IMG/VR virus record: IMGVR_UViG_3300021477_000137
Location: 1 to 38,731 of that record
DNA: 38,731 bases
Reading direction: 5' to 3' (one strand)
DNA from: a virus
The notes under the pieces were generated by a model, which was not told the origin of the DNA, ran no database searches, and worked only from the letters and a program-made list of their open reading frames with translations. Position numbers and translations under genes: made by a program. This document shows, piece by piece, positions 25,608 through 31,544 of the stretch; positions within the stretch are counted from its first letter, which is position 1; each line of letters opens with the position of its first letter.

Positions 25608-25774
25608 TTTATTTTTATGTCATCGATTACATTTTCAAGGATAGCTCTGATAATGTCTTGCTTGGTGGATTTGTTATCTTGTGCCATTTTCTCTATCTTA
25701 TCGTATACCCTTTTTGAACACCGCAAAGCCCCTATTATTTTGTCGCTTGTCTTGGTTAAGATAATTTCTTTCAT
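25604..25774 (-). CDS. Second ribbon-helix-helix-like microprotein, 56 residues
   Basis: The frame has GALRCSKRVYDKIEKMAQDN then STKQDIIRAILENVIDD, a strand-helix-helix pattern like CopG proteins. The spacing between helices fits the family. It is coupled at both ends (ATGA at 25774 and 25604). Two adjacent RHH-like proteins may form a heterodimer or control separate operators. Confidence 0.58.
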   Translation of the reverse strand: MKEIILTKTSDKIIGALRCSKRVYDKIEKMAQDNKSTKQDIIRAILENVIDDIKIK

Positions 25775-25965
25775 GTTTTTAATTCATTAAGGCATTCTTC
25801 ACCTGCTTGTACTAAAATATCGTTAATCATTTTCTCGTATTTTCGTTCCTTCAATTTTCTTTCAACTAACTTCGCTAATATTTCTGCCCTATTTTTGTCT
25901 TCATGTCGTCTGTACGAAACATGCAATTGCGTTTTAAGTGGTATATCCATGTCATTAGAAATCAT
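25771..25965 (-). CDS. Small charged helical protein, 64 residues
   Basis: A short N-terminal strand-like segment (DIPLKTQLHVSYRR) leads to a long charged helix (KNRAEILAKLVERKLKERKY) and a second helix (MINDILVQAGEECLNEL). It might be a further DNA-binding or toxin/antitoxin-sized protein. It overlaps both neighbours. No family assigned. Confidence 0.55.
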   Translation of the reverse strand: MISNDMDIPLKTQLHVSYRRHEDKNRAEILAKLVERKLKERKYEKMINDILVQAGEECLNELKT

Positions 25966-26155
25966 ATGCGTGCCTTTTTAATATTTTACCCTCAAACTCA
26001 CATTTTCCGGGTATTGCCGTCCAATTATTTGACTGGTTGCACCGAATACATCTTGCGTGGTCTAAATTGCAATCCATTCTACCGCATGGGCATACTCGAC
26101 TTTTTATGGCCGCGGTCTTTGCTTCTAAATATATTCTCCTTTCTTCTTGGGTCAT
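25955..26155 (-). CDS. Cys-rich small protein, 66 residues
   Basis: The protein contains CPCGRMDCNLDHARCIRCNQ, with six cysteines and one histidine packed into 20 residues. That is enough for one or two zinc sites or a treble-clef fold. It is the first gene after the intergenic segment at 26156-26297 and would open the distal part of the minus-strand microgene operon. Confidence 0.6.
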   Translation of the reverse strand: MTQEERRIYLEAKTAAIKSRVCPCGRMDCNLDHARCIRCNQSNNWTAIPGKCEFEGKILKRHAYDF

Positions 26156-26196
26156 GTAAATACTCTACCATATAGCCCTATTTTTTGCACGCATAG

Positions 26197-26205
26197 TTAT
26201 CCACA
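26197..26205 (+). other. Perfect DnaA box
   Basis: TTATCCACA, the exact DnaA consensus, lies in a 142-base intergenic segment directly beside tandem repeats and an AT-rich stretch. A single box can be chance. The location between early operons with repeats makes a replication-origin role possible for a phage without visible polymerase genes. Confidence 0.45.
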
Positions 26206-26208
26206 ACT

Positions 26209-26224
26209 GCGTACTTGCGTACTT
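26209..26224 (+). repeat. Tandem GCGTACTT repeat
   Basis: Two exact copies of GCGTACTT stand head to tail, four bases after the DnaA box. The core GTACTT also recurs at the divergent promoter region (27441, 27469 and 27559), suggesting a shared operator for an early repressor. Confidence 0.55.
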
Positions 26225-26242
26225 TTTGAGGACATGTATAAT
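26215..26242 (+). promoter_or_regulatory. Possible plus-strand promoter
   Basis: TTGCGT (26215-26220) and TATAAT (26237-26242) are 16 bases apart. A transcript from here would run antisense to the 80-residue gene at 26298-26540. The -35 overlaps the second tandem repeat, so repression by the same factor is plausible. Sequence match only. Confidence 0.35.
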
Positions 26243-26297
26243 GATACTAGAGTAATGTGAACTTTACAGCCAGCATATACTCCCTGCACATTATCCT

Positions 26298-26540
26298 TTA
26301 TTTGAGGACGTTGCGCAGGAGCCAGTTAAATAGGGCTTGCGGGTTATCGCCATCCCTCGCCTGCCTCAACATCCGATATATCGCATCGGGGGAGAGATGC
26401 TTTGTTCTACCCAGCCAGTATTTGAAGCGTGCCGTATCCTCGCCCATCAGATCGAGTATGGCTTGCACCTGCTCCGCACGAGGGCTATTAGGCACAGATG
26501 CTTTGATGGAGTATTTGGAGAAGAGGGCAGTTTCAATCAT
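26298..26540 (-). CDS. Conserved small protein with LGRT / LFNWLL motif, full-length copy
   Basis: The protein has 80 residues. The first half has NSPRAEQVQAILDLMGEDTA then RFKYWLGRTKHLSPDAIYRM. The end is DGDNPQALFNWLLRNVLK, which resembles the C-terminal NPxxLFNWLLK tail seen in some phage replication-associated proteins. A shortened paralogue lies at 24784-24954. Function unknown; a replication or repair accessory role is a guess. Confidence 0.62.
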   Translation of the reverse strand: MIETALFSKYSIKASVPNSPRAEQVQAILDLMGEDTARFKYWLGRTKHLSPDAIYRMLRQARDGDNPQALFNWLLRNVLK

Positions 26541-26679
26541 ATGCCATTGCTATGCTTTTATCTTCTGGGCACTGATAAATCCATGATCCGTGATTCGTAC
26601 AGGGGAGACAAATAGGTATCATTTCGTGGTTGCAGTCTTTACAGATGGGAGCTATTTTTATAGCATCTTCTTTTTTCAT
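26533..26679 (-). CDS. Cys-rich microprotein, 48 residues
   Basis: The frame begins MKKEDAIKIAPICKDCNHEM and includes a second CxxC (CLPC) and a final Cys, a likely small zinc knuckle. It overlaps the start of the 80-residue gene by eight bases. Function unknown. Confidence 0.55.
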   Translation of the reverse strand: MKKEDAIKIAPICKDCNHEMIPICLPCTNHGSWIYQCPEDKSIAMAYD

Positions 26680-26680
26680 A

Positions 26681-26848
26681 TCAGTAGGTATGCGGCATTA
26701 GTGGTAATTCTGAACAAGGGCACTCAACCTGAACCTCGACGGGGCAAGTAGTGGGACATTTCTTTTCATCTCCGCCACAGGCATGTCCCATTTCCACAGT
26801 ATATCCCAGATTTCCACAATTCCGACATATAACTTCTTCTTTATTCAT
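26681..26848 (-). CDS. Cys-rich microprotein, 55 residues
   Basis: The frame begins MNKEEVICRNCGNLGYTVEM and has eight cysteines in all (CRNCG, HACGG, CPTTC, CPCS), a rubredoxin- or ribbon-like zinc protein by composition. It ends one base before the next ATG and overlaps the upstream gene by eight bases. Function unknown. Confidence 0.55.
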   Translation of the reverse strand: MNKEEVICRNCGNLGYTVEMGHACGGDEKKCPTTCPVEVQVECPCSELPLMPHTY

Positions 26849-26990
26849 AAAATTTTGCAAGGATTACGCTCAACTGTTCTAATGTGATGAAAAGGTCATT
26901 GGTTCTACCTGTTATCTGTCTGCGGCTCTTTGCCATCTTCAATGAATCTTCGTATATTTCTTCAAGCATGGCGATGTGGATTCTTTTCAT
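26841..26990 (-). CDS. Helical microprotein, 49 residues
   Basis: The frame reads MKRIHIAMLEEIYEDSLKMA then KSRRQITGRTNDLFITLEQL, two charged helices. It has no catalytic or Cys motif. It overlaps neighbours on both sides. Unknown. Confidence 0.5.
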   Translation of the reverse strand: MKRIHIAMLEEIYEDSLKMAKSRRQITGRTNDLFITLEQLSVILAKFYE

Positions 26991-27105
26991 AAACGTGATG
27001 TTTAGCCCCTGTGCATTTTACTTTATGATGTGTAAGAAACAATTTCAATCTCCCGCATTTGATGCAATATGGGTAATTCTTAATCCTCATCTTGGTTTTC
27101 AGCAT
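26962..27105 (-). CDS. Basic Cys/His microprotein, 47 residues
   Basis: The frame begins MLKTKMRIKNYPYCIKCGRL and has CIKCG, then HHKVKC and KHH, a possible zinc finger. The start codon context is weak, and an alternative ATG lies five codons on. It overlaps both neighbours. Confidence 0.5.
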   Translation of the reverse strand: MLKTKMRIKNYPYCIKCGRLKLFLTHHKVKCTGAKHHVYEKNPHRHA

Positions 27106-27259
27106 TTTTACCATATATCTTCACGAAATACTGTATCTGTTTTATCCCTGCAATATATCCTTGTTCATATTCTGGAGACATTTGATGTTCGTGGCGAGTA
27201 CACCAGCTTAATTCTTCAGCAATCACTTTCATTATATCTTTTTTAGGTATATTTTTCAT
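27080..27259 (-). CDS. Small acidic protein, 59 residues
   Basis: The frame begins MKNIPKKDIMKVIAEELSWC and continues with HQMSPEYEQGYIAGIKQIQY, a helical pattern with a conserved-looking Y-x-x-G-Y-x-x-G-I segment common in early phage microproteins. AGGA lies just upstream, and the ATG overlaps the RHH gene stop (ATGA). Confidence 0.55.
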   Translation of the reverse strand: MKNIPKKDIMKVIAEELSWCTRHEHQMSPEYEQGYIAGIKQIQYFVKIYGKNAENQDED

Positions 27260-27402
27260 TCTTCCTTATTATTATAACCCCAATATAGCTCACGGATCAC
27301 CTCTGATAATGATATTCCCCATCGAGCTGAAAGTATCTTTAGCCTCTTGTGTAAAGAGGGTGTTACTTTAATCCTCACCGTTGCATTTTGTTGTTTTTTC
27401 AT
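27256..27402 (-). CDS. Ribbon-helix-helix regulator, 48 residues
   Basis: The frame begins MKKQQNATVRIKVTPSLHKR and continues LKILSARWGISLSEVIRELY. This is a textbook RHH: strand ATVRIKV, helix A, turn with G-I-S, helix B SEVIREL. It is the promoter-proximal gene of the minus-strand microgene operon and probably represses its own and the divergent promoter through the GGGGTACTT repeats. The -10 box ends only six bases before the ATG, so the message may be leaderless. Confidence 0.78.
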   Translation of the reverse strand: MKKQQNATVRIKVTPSLHKRLKILSARWGISLSEVIRELYWGYNNKEE

Positions 27403-27408
27403 AGCTCA

Positions 27409-27437
27409 ATTATAAGGTATAATAGATGGGGGCGCAA
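27409..27437 (-). promoter_or_regulatory. Minus-strand early promoter
   Basis: On the minus strand TTGCGC (27437-27432) and a perfect TATAAT (27414-27409) are separated by 17 bases, and the ATG of the RHH gene follows six bases after the -10. Transcription starting at the usual distance would begin at or next to the ATG, giving a leaderless mRNA. Confidence 0.65.
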
Positions 27438-27474
27438 GGGGTACTTATTAACACGTTGTCCACAGGGGGTACTT
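27438..27474 (+). repeat. Direct GGGGTACTT repeats, candidate operator
   Basis: GGGGTACTT occurs at 27438-27446 and 27466-27474, exactly 28 bases apart, one beside the -35 of the minus promoter and one overlapping the -35 of the plus promoter. A DnaA-like TTGTCCACA (27456-27464) lies between them. A third GGTACTT is at 27558-27564. The placement suggests one repressor controls both directions. Confidence 0.5.
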
Positions 27475-27500
27475 GTACTCCCTGATAGGTATGCTATCAT
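27473..27500 (+). promoter_or_regulatory. Plus-strand early promoter
   Basis: TTGTAC (27473-27478) and an extended -10 TGCTATCAT (TATCAT at 27495-27500) are 16 bases apart. It would drive the plus-strand block starting with the transglycosylase gene at 27587. Bases 27501-27586 would be its untranslated leader. Confidence 0.55.
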
Positions 27501-27586
27501 TCTAATAGATCTTTCATTCCGCCAACCAATAAGGCACGGATGGGAGGCAAACACATAGGTACTTGAAATATCTAACATCAAATCAA

Positions 27587-28057
27587 ATGAACTATCATAG
27601 GTCATTCAAAAGCGGTCAGTTCAAATCGTCATGGCTTGCAAAGCTGGGACGCTACGCTCGTGATGTCATCATCGTGGCATTGTTCCTGGAGTTCGGCCCT
27701 TGGGTAGCGTTGGGAACCTACTCGTACTTCGTCTCTCATACGGCGGATGCGCAGGTAGTGGAAGCGCAGGTAGCTACGAGTACGCCAGCAGTCGTATTGC
27801 CGCCAGTCATGCAGAGAATCGAGAAATGCGAGAGTTCGGATTCGCAGACCAAGGACGGCCAGACGCTCATCCATGTGAACGCCGACAAAAGCTATGATTC
27901 CGGCGAGTTTCAGATCAATAGCATTTGGAACGCCACGGCATCTAAGATGGGATACGACCTCTCAAAACAGTCGGATAATGAAGCATTCGCGCTGGTTCTT
28001 TACGCTAATAATGGCACAGAACCATGGTATAATAGTAAACAATGTTGGGACAAATAA
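27587..28057 (+). CDS. Membrane-anchored lytic transglycosylase-like protein
   Basis: From the ATG at 27587 the protein has 156 residues. Residues 27-48 form a signal-anchor helix and 55-72 a Thr/Pro linker (VATSTPAVVLPPV). The domain follows: MQRIEKCESS (candidate catalytic Glu82), DSGEFQIN (the GxxQIN motif), and a final ALVLYANNGTEPWYNSKQCW. This is the small SLT-type domain I associate with Parcubacteria and their phages. An in-frame TTG at 27563 is an alternative start. As the first plus-strand gene it could open the peptidoglycan for lysis or be displayed to remodel the wall early. Confidence 0.75.
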   Translation: MNYHRSFKSGQFKSSWLAKLGRYARDVIIVALFLEFGPWVALGTYSYFVSHTADAQVVEAQVATSTPAVVLPPVMQRIEKCESSDSQTKDGQTLIHVNADKSYDSGEFQINSIWNATASKMGYDLSKQSDNEAFALVLYANNGTEPWYNSKQCWDK

Positions 28058-28632
28058 TTAGGGATAAAGATGGTAGGTTTATCAAAGGACATAAATCCTT
28101 ACTTAAACCTGCTTGGTGTGGCTCAAGTGTATGTCCGGTATGTTCCAAGGAGATAAAGAAGAGTAGCCGTAATAGATTTCAGGTATTCTGCTCAAGATCG
28201 TGTATGAGTAAAGATTACAAAATAAGATTGAAAGGTAAAAGAGCTTACGCATGGAAAGGGGGAAAGATAAAAAGTAAATGCGGATTTTGTGGATGCAATT
28301 ATGTCCATTATAAATCGCAAAGAAAGGTTTACTGTTCAAATCGGTGCAGGCAAAATGGATGGATAAGAAGATTTGGAAAGGGTGGCATAAGCAAGGTCTT
28401 CAAAACAAAATATTGGTCTGCAAGATATAGAAATTGGAGAGGTAAAGTATTCGTTAGAGATGACTATACTTGTCAAGAATGCAATAGACGAGGCGGACGT
28501 ATCGAGGCTCATCACATAAAATCTTTTGCTCACTATCCTAGATCACGTTTTATCTTGAAGAATGGTATGACACTTTGCCACGATTGCCACAAGAAAACGG
28601 AAAATTATGGAGCAAGAAATCGAAGATATTAA
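28042..28632 (+). CDS. HNH homing-type endonuclease with zinc fingers
   Basis: The protein has 196 residues. The N-terminal part has paired Cys motifs (CPVC, CSRSC, CGFCG, CSNRC) forming zinc fingers. The C-terminal HNH is RDDYTCQECNRRGGRIEAHH followed by TLCHDCHKKT. It overlaps the transglycosylase end by 16 bases in another frame. This architecture is typical of free-standing mobile HNH genes inserted between phage genes. Confidence 0.88.
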   Translation: MLGQIIRDKDGRFIKGHKSLLKPAWCGSSVCPVCSKEIKKSSRNRFQVFCSRSCMSKDYKIRLKGKRAYAWKGGKIKSKCGFCGCNYVHYKSQRKVYCSNRCRQNGWIRRFGKGGISKVFKTKYWSARYRNWRGKVFVRDDYTCQECNRRGGRIEAHHIKSFAHYPRSRFILKNGMTLCHDCHKKTENYGARNRRY

Positions 28633-28690
28633 ACAAGGGTACGGGCGATTGGTCGGCCAGCGCATCGTGTTGGAATCGGTAAATCGCTAG
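28607..28690 (+). CDS. Possible 27-residue peptide overlapping the HNH end
   Basis: An ATG at 28607 reads MEQEIEDIKQGYGRLVGQRI and a few more residues to a TAG just before the leader hairpins. It has no clear ribosome site. It could be a real microprotein or the leftover end of a gene disturbed by the HNH insertion. Confidence 0.3.
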   Translation: MEQEIEDIKQGYGRLVGQRIVLESVNR

Positions 28691-28807
28691 GGAAGGCAGA
28701 TAGTTTGCCTTCCTTATGGGGTTCACCCCTCCTCGAAGTCGAAACGAGGATTAACAGTAAAGTTACGCTCTTGTAACACCCCCTTGTGCGTAACGAGGGG
28801 GAGTTAC
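28691..28807 (+). promoter_or_regulatory. Structured leader with alternative hairpins
   Basis: GGAAGGCA/TGCCTTCC (28691-28713) is followed by CCTCG/CGAGG (28731-28749). GTAAC at 28773-28777 can then pair either with the upstream GTTAC (28762-28766), or with the downstream GTTAC (28803-28807). In the second case CCCCCT/AGGGGG extends it to 11 pairs with one A-A mismatch. The two pairings exclude each other. AGGA, the ribosome site of the next gene, directly follows, so folding could control translation or termination. A 12-codon frame (from 28716) lies inside. Confidence 0.5.
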
Positions 28808-28818
28808 AGGAAAACATT

Positions 28819-28989
28819 ATGAACAAAGAGCATAAAACGTATCTCGACAAGCTCCGTAAGAGCGGGATAACAAATATGTTCGGTGCGGCTCCCTATATTC
28901 AATCGAAGTTCTTGATTGATAAAAAAGAGGCACAATCCATTTTGTCGGAGTGGATGAATAATTTCAAAATCGATCATGAAACCCAATAA
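28819..28989 (+). CDS. Conserved small phage protein (TNMFGAAPYIQ type)
   Basis: From the ATG at 28819, with AGGA seven bases upstream, the protein has 56 residues. LDKLRKSGITNMFGAAPYIQ followed by DKKEAQSILSEWM is a pattern shared by short proteins in many unrelated phages. Their function is not known to me. It is the first gene after the structured leader. Confidence 0.7.
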   Translation: MNKEHKTYLDKLRKSGITNMFGAAPYIQSKFLIDKKEAQSILSEWMNNFKIDHETQ

Positions 28990-29104
28990 GCATGAGATAG
29001 AGGTGATAGAGGAAGTATTCATCAGGGATGAATATGACGATAGGCTGGATGAAATAAATCCGTTCTATCACGCAGAATTACTAGCCGAATCAAATATACT
29101 ATGA
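28976..29104 (+). CDS. Acidic microprotein, 42 residues
   Basis: The frame reads MKPNKHEIEVIEEVFIRDEY and continues DDRLDEINPFYHAELLAESN. It is acidic and helical. It overlaps the previous gene by 14 bases and the next by ATGA, so it is probably translated by coupling. Unknown. Confidence 0.5.
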   Translation: MKPNKHEIEVIEEVFIRDEYDDRLDEINPFYHAELLAESNIL

Positions 29105-29208
29105 CTACATTTAAAGAATACGCATCGGCCATCGTAACCATTCTTCTTGCAGTCGTGTTGGTTGTCGCATTCTGGGCATTACTAATCGCGCTAACAGCAA
29201 AACCATGA
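29101..29208 (+). CDS. One-pass membrane microprotein, 35 residues
   Basis: MTTFKEYASAIV is followed by a hydrophobic helix (TILLAVVLVVAFWALLIALT) and a Lys end. It is coupled by ATGA on both sides. Size and layout fit small holin-like or inner-membrane phage peptides, but no family is recognised. Confidence 0.55.
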   Translation: MTTFKEYASAIVTILLAVVLVVAFWALLIALTAKP

Positions 29209-29378
29209 ATTATATAATTCCCCCCGAATTGAAAGAGATGCAAGAGTTCAATGAACAAGTGCGGAAATTGATAACTCAACTGAACAGCTCGATCGAGTTA
29301 TCAAAATTAGCCGCAGAAAAACTGAAAGGGATATTCAAGGATTATCACCTCGATAAAAATATAAATGTAAACGCATGA
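29205..29378 (+). CDS. Coiled-coil small protein, 57 residues
   Basis: The frame begins MNYIIPPELKEMQEFNEQVR and continues through KLITQLNSSIELSKLAAEKL, a heptad-like helix. It is coupled to neighbours by ATGA. Unknown function. Confidence 0.5.
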   Translation: MNYIIPPELKEMQEFNEQVRKLITQLNSSIELSKLAAEKLKGIFKDYHLDKNINVNA

Positions 29379-29545
29379 ATAACTCCGCAATCATAAAGAG
29401 AAACTGGGTGAGAAAGTCCGATGGTCCGCAGAAGTATAATTCCGCCTTCCGTGCCAATGTCGAGGAATGGACTGTCGAGACGGCGGCAGACGATAGGACG
29501 GGAGCGGATACAGGGAGCGAAATGGAACAACACAACCATGATTAA
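29375..29545 (+). CDS. Small polar protein, 56 residues
   Basis: The frame begins MNNSAIIKRNWVRKSDGPQK and ends in TGSEMEQHNHD. It is polar with no hydrophobic core. It overlaps both neighbours. Unknown. Confidence 0.45.
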   Translation: MNNSAIIKRNWVRKSDGPQKYNSAFRANVEEWTVETAADDRTGADTGSEMEQHNHD

Positions 29546-29675
29546 AGAAAACGAACGACAGAACTTGTGCATGTGCGGCGATATGGAACAGGAGCATGTA
29601 GATGCGTGCGAACAATGCATCATCGTTGGATGTGGATGCAAGCGATTTGAGCCGAGATCAGAAATTAAAGAATAA
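29538..29675 (+). CDS. Zinc-binding microprotein of the CMCG...GCGCKRFEP type
   Basis: The protein has 45 residues. CMCGDMEQEHVDACEQC followed by VGCGCKRFEP is a recognisable small zinc-binding family (CxCGxxxxxHxxxCxxC...GCxCxxFxP) found in phages and actinobacteria. Function unknown. It overlaps the previous gene by eight bases. Confidence 0.65.
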   Translation: MIKENERQNLCMCGDMEQEHVDACEQCIIVGCGCKRFEPRSEIKE

Positions 29676-29686
29676 CAATACACACT

Positions 29687-30199
29687 ATGAACAACACAAA
29701 CGATTTCTTTCCCAGCGACGATTACAAAGTACCAGAGACTTCCAACTACATGAAATTGAAGACGGAAGGAGCGCACAAGTTCCGCACACTTTCCTCTGCC
29801 ATTGTGGGATATGAGTACTTCAACGATAAGAACATCCCCGTGCGTTCCAAGACGCCGTTCGAGGAAACTCCTGGTATCAAGAAAGATGGCAAGGTATCCC
29901 ACTTCTGGGCGTTCCTCGTCTACAATTACGAAGCGGAGCGCGTACAGGTGCTGGAGATAGCCCAGAAGTCCATCCAACAGCAGATGAAGGCATACATAGA
30001 CAATCCCGACTGGGGCAATCCGAAGGAGTACGATATCACCATCAACCGCAAGGGGACGACCAAGAACGATACGGAATACACGGTCATGCCCTCTCCCCAT
30101 CGTCCTCTCGATGCGAAGATAAAGGAGAAGCTGGATGGGACGAAGGTTGACCTTGAATTGCTGTATGTAGGCGCTGATCCGTTCTCTCCTGAAAAGTAA
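29687..30199 (+). CDS. Putative single-strand DNA-binding protein
   Basis: The protein has 170 residues. The order KLKTEGAHKFRTLSSAIVGY, HFWAFLVYNYEAERVQVLEI, DWGNPKEYDITINRKGTTKN, then TEYTVMPSPHRPLDAKI matches a group of phage proteins usually called ssDNA-binding or replication proteins (gp32-like OB-fold). It is followed by recombination genes, consistent with that role. I did not see zinc Cys residues as in T4 gp32. Confidence 0.65.
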   Translation: MNNTNDFFPSDDYKVPETSNYMKLKTEGAHKFRTLSSAIVGYEYFNDKNIPVRSKTPFEETPGIKKDGKVSHFWAFLVYNYEAERVQVLEIAQKSIQQQMKAYIDNPDWGNPKEYDITINRKGTTKNDTEYTVMPSPHRPLDAKIKEKLDGTKVDLELLYVGADPFSPEK

Positions 30200-30532
30200 A
30201 TGAGCGTATACACAGGGGAACCCCATAAGAGGACATACTCACAGAACAATGCTCTTCACCTGTACTACGAACACTTGGCACAGGAATTAAACGATTCAGG
30301 TTGGACGATACAGAAGTTCCTTAGCCACGCCGTAGAGATAAACTGGACAAAGGACTTGGTGAAAGAATTGTTGTGGAGGCCGATACAAAAGATGCTCGTC
30401 GAAAAACAAAGCACAGTACAACTCGATAAGATTCAGGAGATAGACATCATCTACGACTATATCAACCGCCATGTGTCGGAACTCTGTGGAATTCATGTGC
30501 CATTCCCCAACGATCCTAATAAAATAAAATGA
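30200..30532 (+). CDS. NinB-like recombination-associated protein (tentative)
   Basis: The protein has 110 residues. RTYSQNNALHLYYEHLAQEL followed by WTKDLVKELLWRPIQKMLV and YINRHVSELCGIHVPFPND matches a common phage protein (xRTxxQNxALHxYxxxLAxxLN... type) often annotated NinB or recombination protein. The ATG abuts the stop of the ssDNA-binding gene. It lies four bases over the next gene start. Confidence 0.55.
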   Translation: MSVYTGEPHKRTYSQNNALHLYYEHLAQELNDSGWTIQKFLSHAVEINWTKDLVKELLWRPIQKMLVEKQSTVQLDKIQEIDIIYDYINRHVSELCGIHVPFPNDPNKIK

Positions 30533-30807
30533 ACAAAGAAAATCAATTAAGCCATAGATTCGATAGATTAAGCTCGTTTCATCCGAATGTCGGAAGCTAT
30601 ATCGTATTGAGGATGGCCGTCAGGGGAATGAATTATCCCCGCCATAAGATTTATTCTGCCTTTAACAAATATGTCCCTAAGAAAGATTACGATGAGAAGG
30701 ACAGGGATAACCTGATGGTATATCTTGAACGAATCAGTCTTGGGGGCAAAAAGTATGGCTTAACAGAGCCAAATGAAAAAGTTGAAATGCCCAGCCTGAT
30801 TAAATAA
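30529..30807 (+). CDS. Small protein of the recombination block
   Basis: The protein has 92 residues. It begins helical (NQLSHRFDRLSSFHPNVGSY) and continues LRMAVRGMNYPRHKIYSAFN, then YDEKDRDNLMVYLERIS. The charge pattern suggests DNA or protein contact. ATGA-coupled to the previous gene. Unknown. Confidence 0.55.
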   Translation: MNKENQLSHRFDRLSSFHPNVGSYIVLRMAVRGMNYPRHKIYSAFNKYVPKKDYDEKDRDNLMVYLERISLGGKKYGLTEPNEKVEMPSLIK

Positions 30808-30818
30808 TTAAAAATCCG

Positions 30819-31094
30819 ATGTCTGACACGCAACTGACCAAAATCATCAACCTGTGCCGAGACGGACACTTCCACTGCCAAGCGCAATTCTGGCCTATCT
30901 CGAAATCTCCTCATAAGAGAAGGAGCGATATAGAAGCGATGGGAGAATGGAAGTTTGAATCGAGGAAGTGCCAGCATGGAATAGTCAATTCGCATGATTT
31001 CAGGATGTACTCCGCCAAGACAGGAGCGATCAGGAAAATCGAGATAGTGACGATGCCGAATGGGGAGAGGAGGGCGGTAGAAAGAATCATATGA
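30819..31094 (+). CDS. Small protein preceding NinG, 91 residues
   Basis: The protein contains INLCRDGHFHCQAQFWPISK and CQHGIVNSHDFRMYS, Cys/His spread that might bind a metal, and it ends with beta-like GAIRKIEIVTMPNGERR. It overlaps the NinG-like start by ATGA and is presumably co-expressed with it. Confidence 0.55.
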   Translation: MSDTQLTKIINLCRDGHFHCQAQFWPISKSPHKRRSDIEAMGEWKFESRKCQHGIVNSHDFRMYSAKTGAIRKIEIVTMPNGERRAVERII

Positions 31095-31510
31095 AGAAGT
31101 CTAAACTTAGGAAACAGGGCAAGCAGAAGATATCGGTAATCCAACGCAAATTATGGCAATTGTGTAAAGAAATAATAAGAAAAAAATATGGCAATATCTG
31201 CTACACATGCGGAAGAACTGGATTGGAGGGTTCAAACTGGCATACTGGGCACCTCTTTCCTAAAGCCGCATTGGGTGCGTTTCAAAAATATGATCTACGA
31301 CTACTCCGTCCGCAATGCTATAACTGTAATATCAACTTGGGAGGAAATGGAGCGATATTTATTGAAAATATGCGGGAGCGAGAGGGAAGTGAGTATGTTC
31401 GGAGAATCATTGAAGACCGTCGGATCACCACAAATGCCTATCTTCACTACACTAACCTAATTTTGGAATGTACTGAAATCCTATCATCCCTTAATAGAAC
31501 ACCTAAATGA
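31091..31510 (+). CDS. ninG: NinG/Rap-like recombination nuclease
   Basis: The protein has 139 residues. CYTCGRTGLEGSNWHTGHLF, then KYDLRLLRPQCYNCNINLGG and NMREREGSEYVRRI, match the HNH-type NinG family (zinc CxxC, GH catalytic pair, CxxCN). Lambda NinG processes Holliday-junction-like recombination intermediates. In a phage without visible polymerase genes, recombination may help replication. Confidence 0.78.
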   Translation: MKKSKLRKQGKQKISVIQRKLWQLCKEIIRKKYGNICYTCGRTGLEGSNWHTGHLFPKAALGAFQKYDLRLLRPQCYNCNINLGGNGAIFIENMREREGSEYVRRIIEDRRITTNAYLHYTNLILECTEILSSLNRTPK

Positions 31511-31544
31511 AGTTATTAACGAAGCTCGTAATAAGAAATAATAT

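Noticed and set aside
26884-27246. 120-residue plus-strand frame with hydrophobic stretches
   Set aside because: Three overlapping minus-strand microgenes with ATGA/ATGAATAA coupling explain this stretch better.
29345-30226. 293-residue minus-strand frame
   Set aside because: It lies antisense to the ssDNA-binding-like gene and coupled small genes, with no recognisable protein features.
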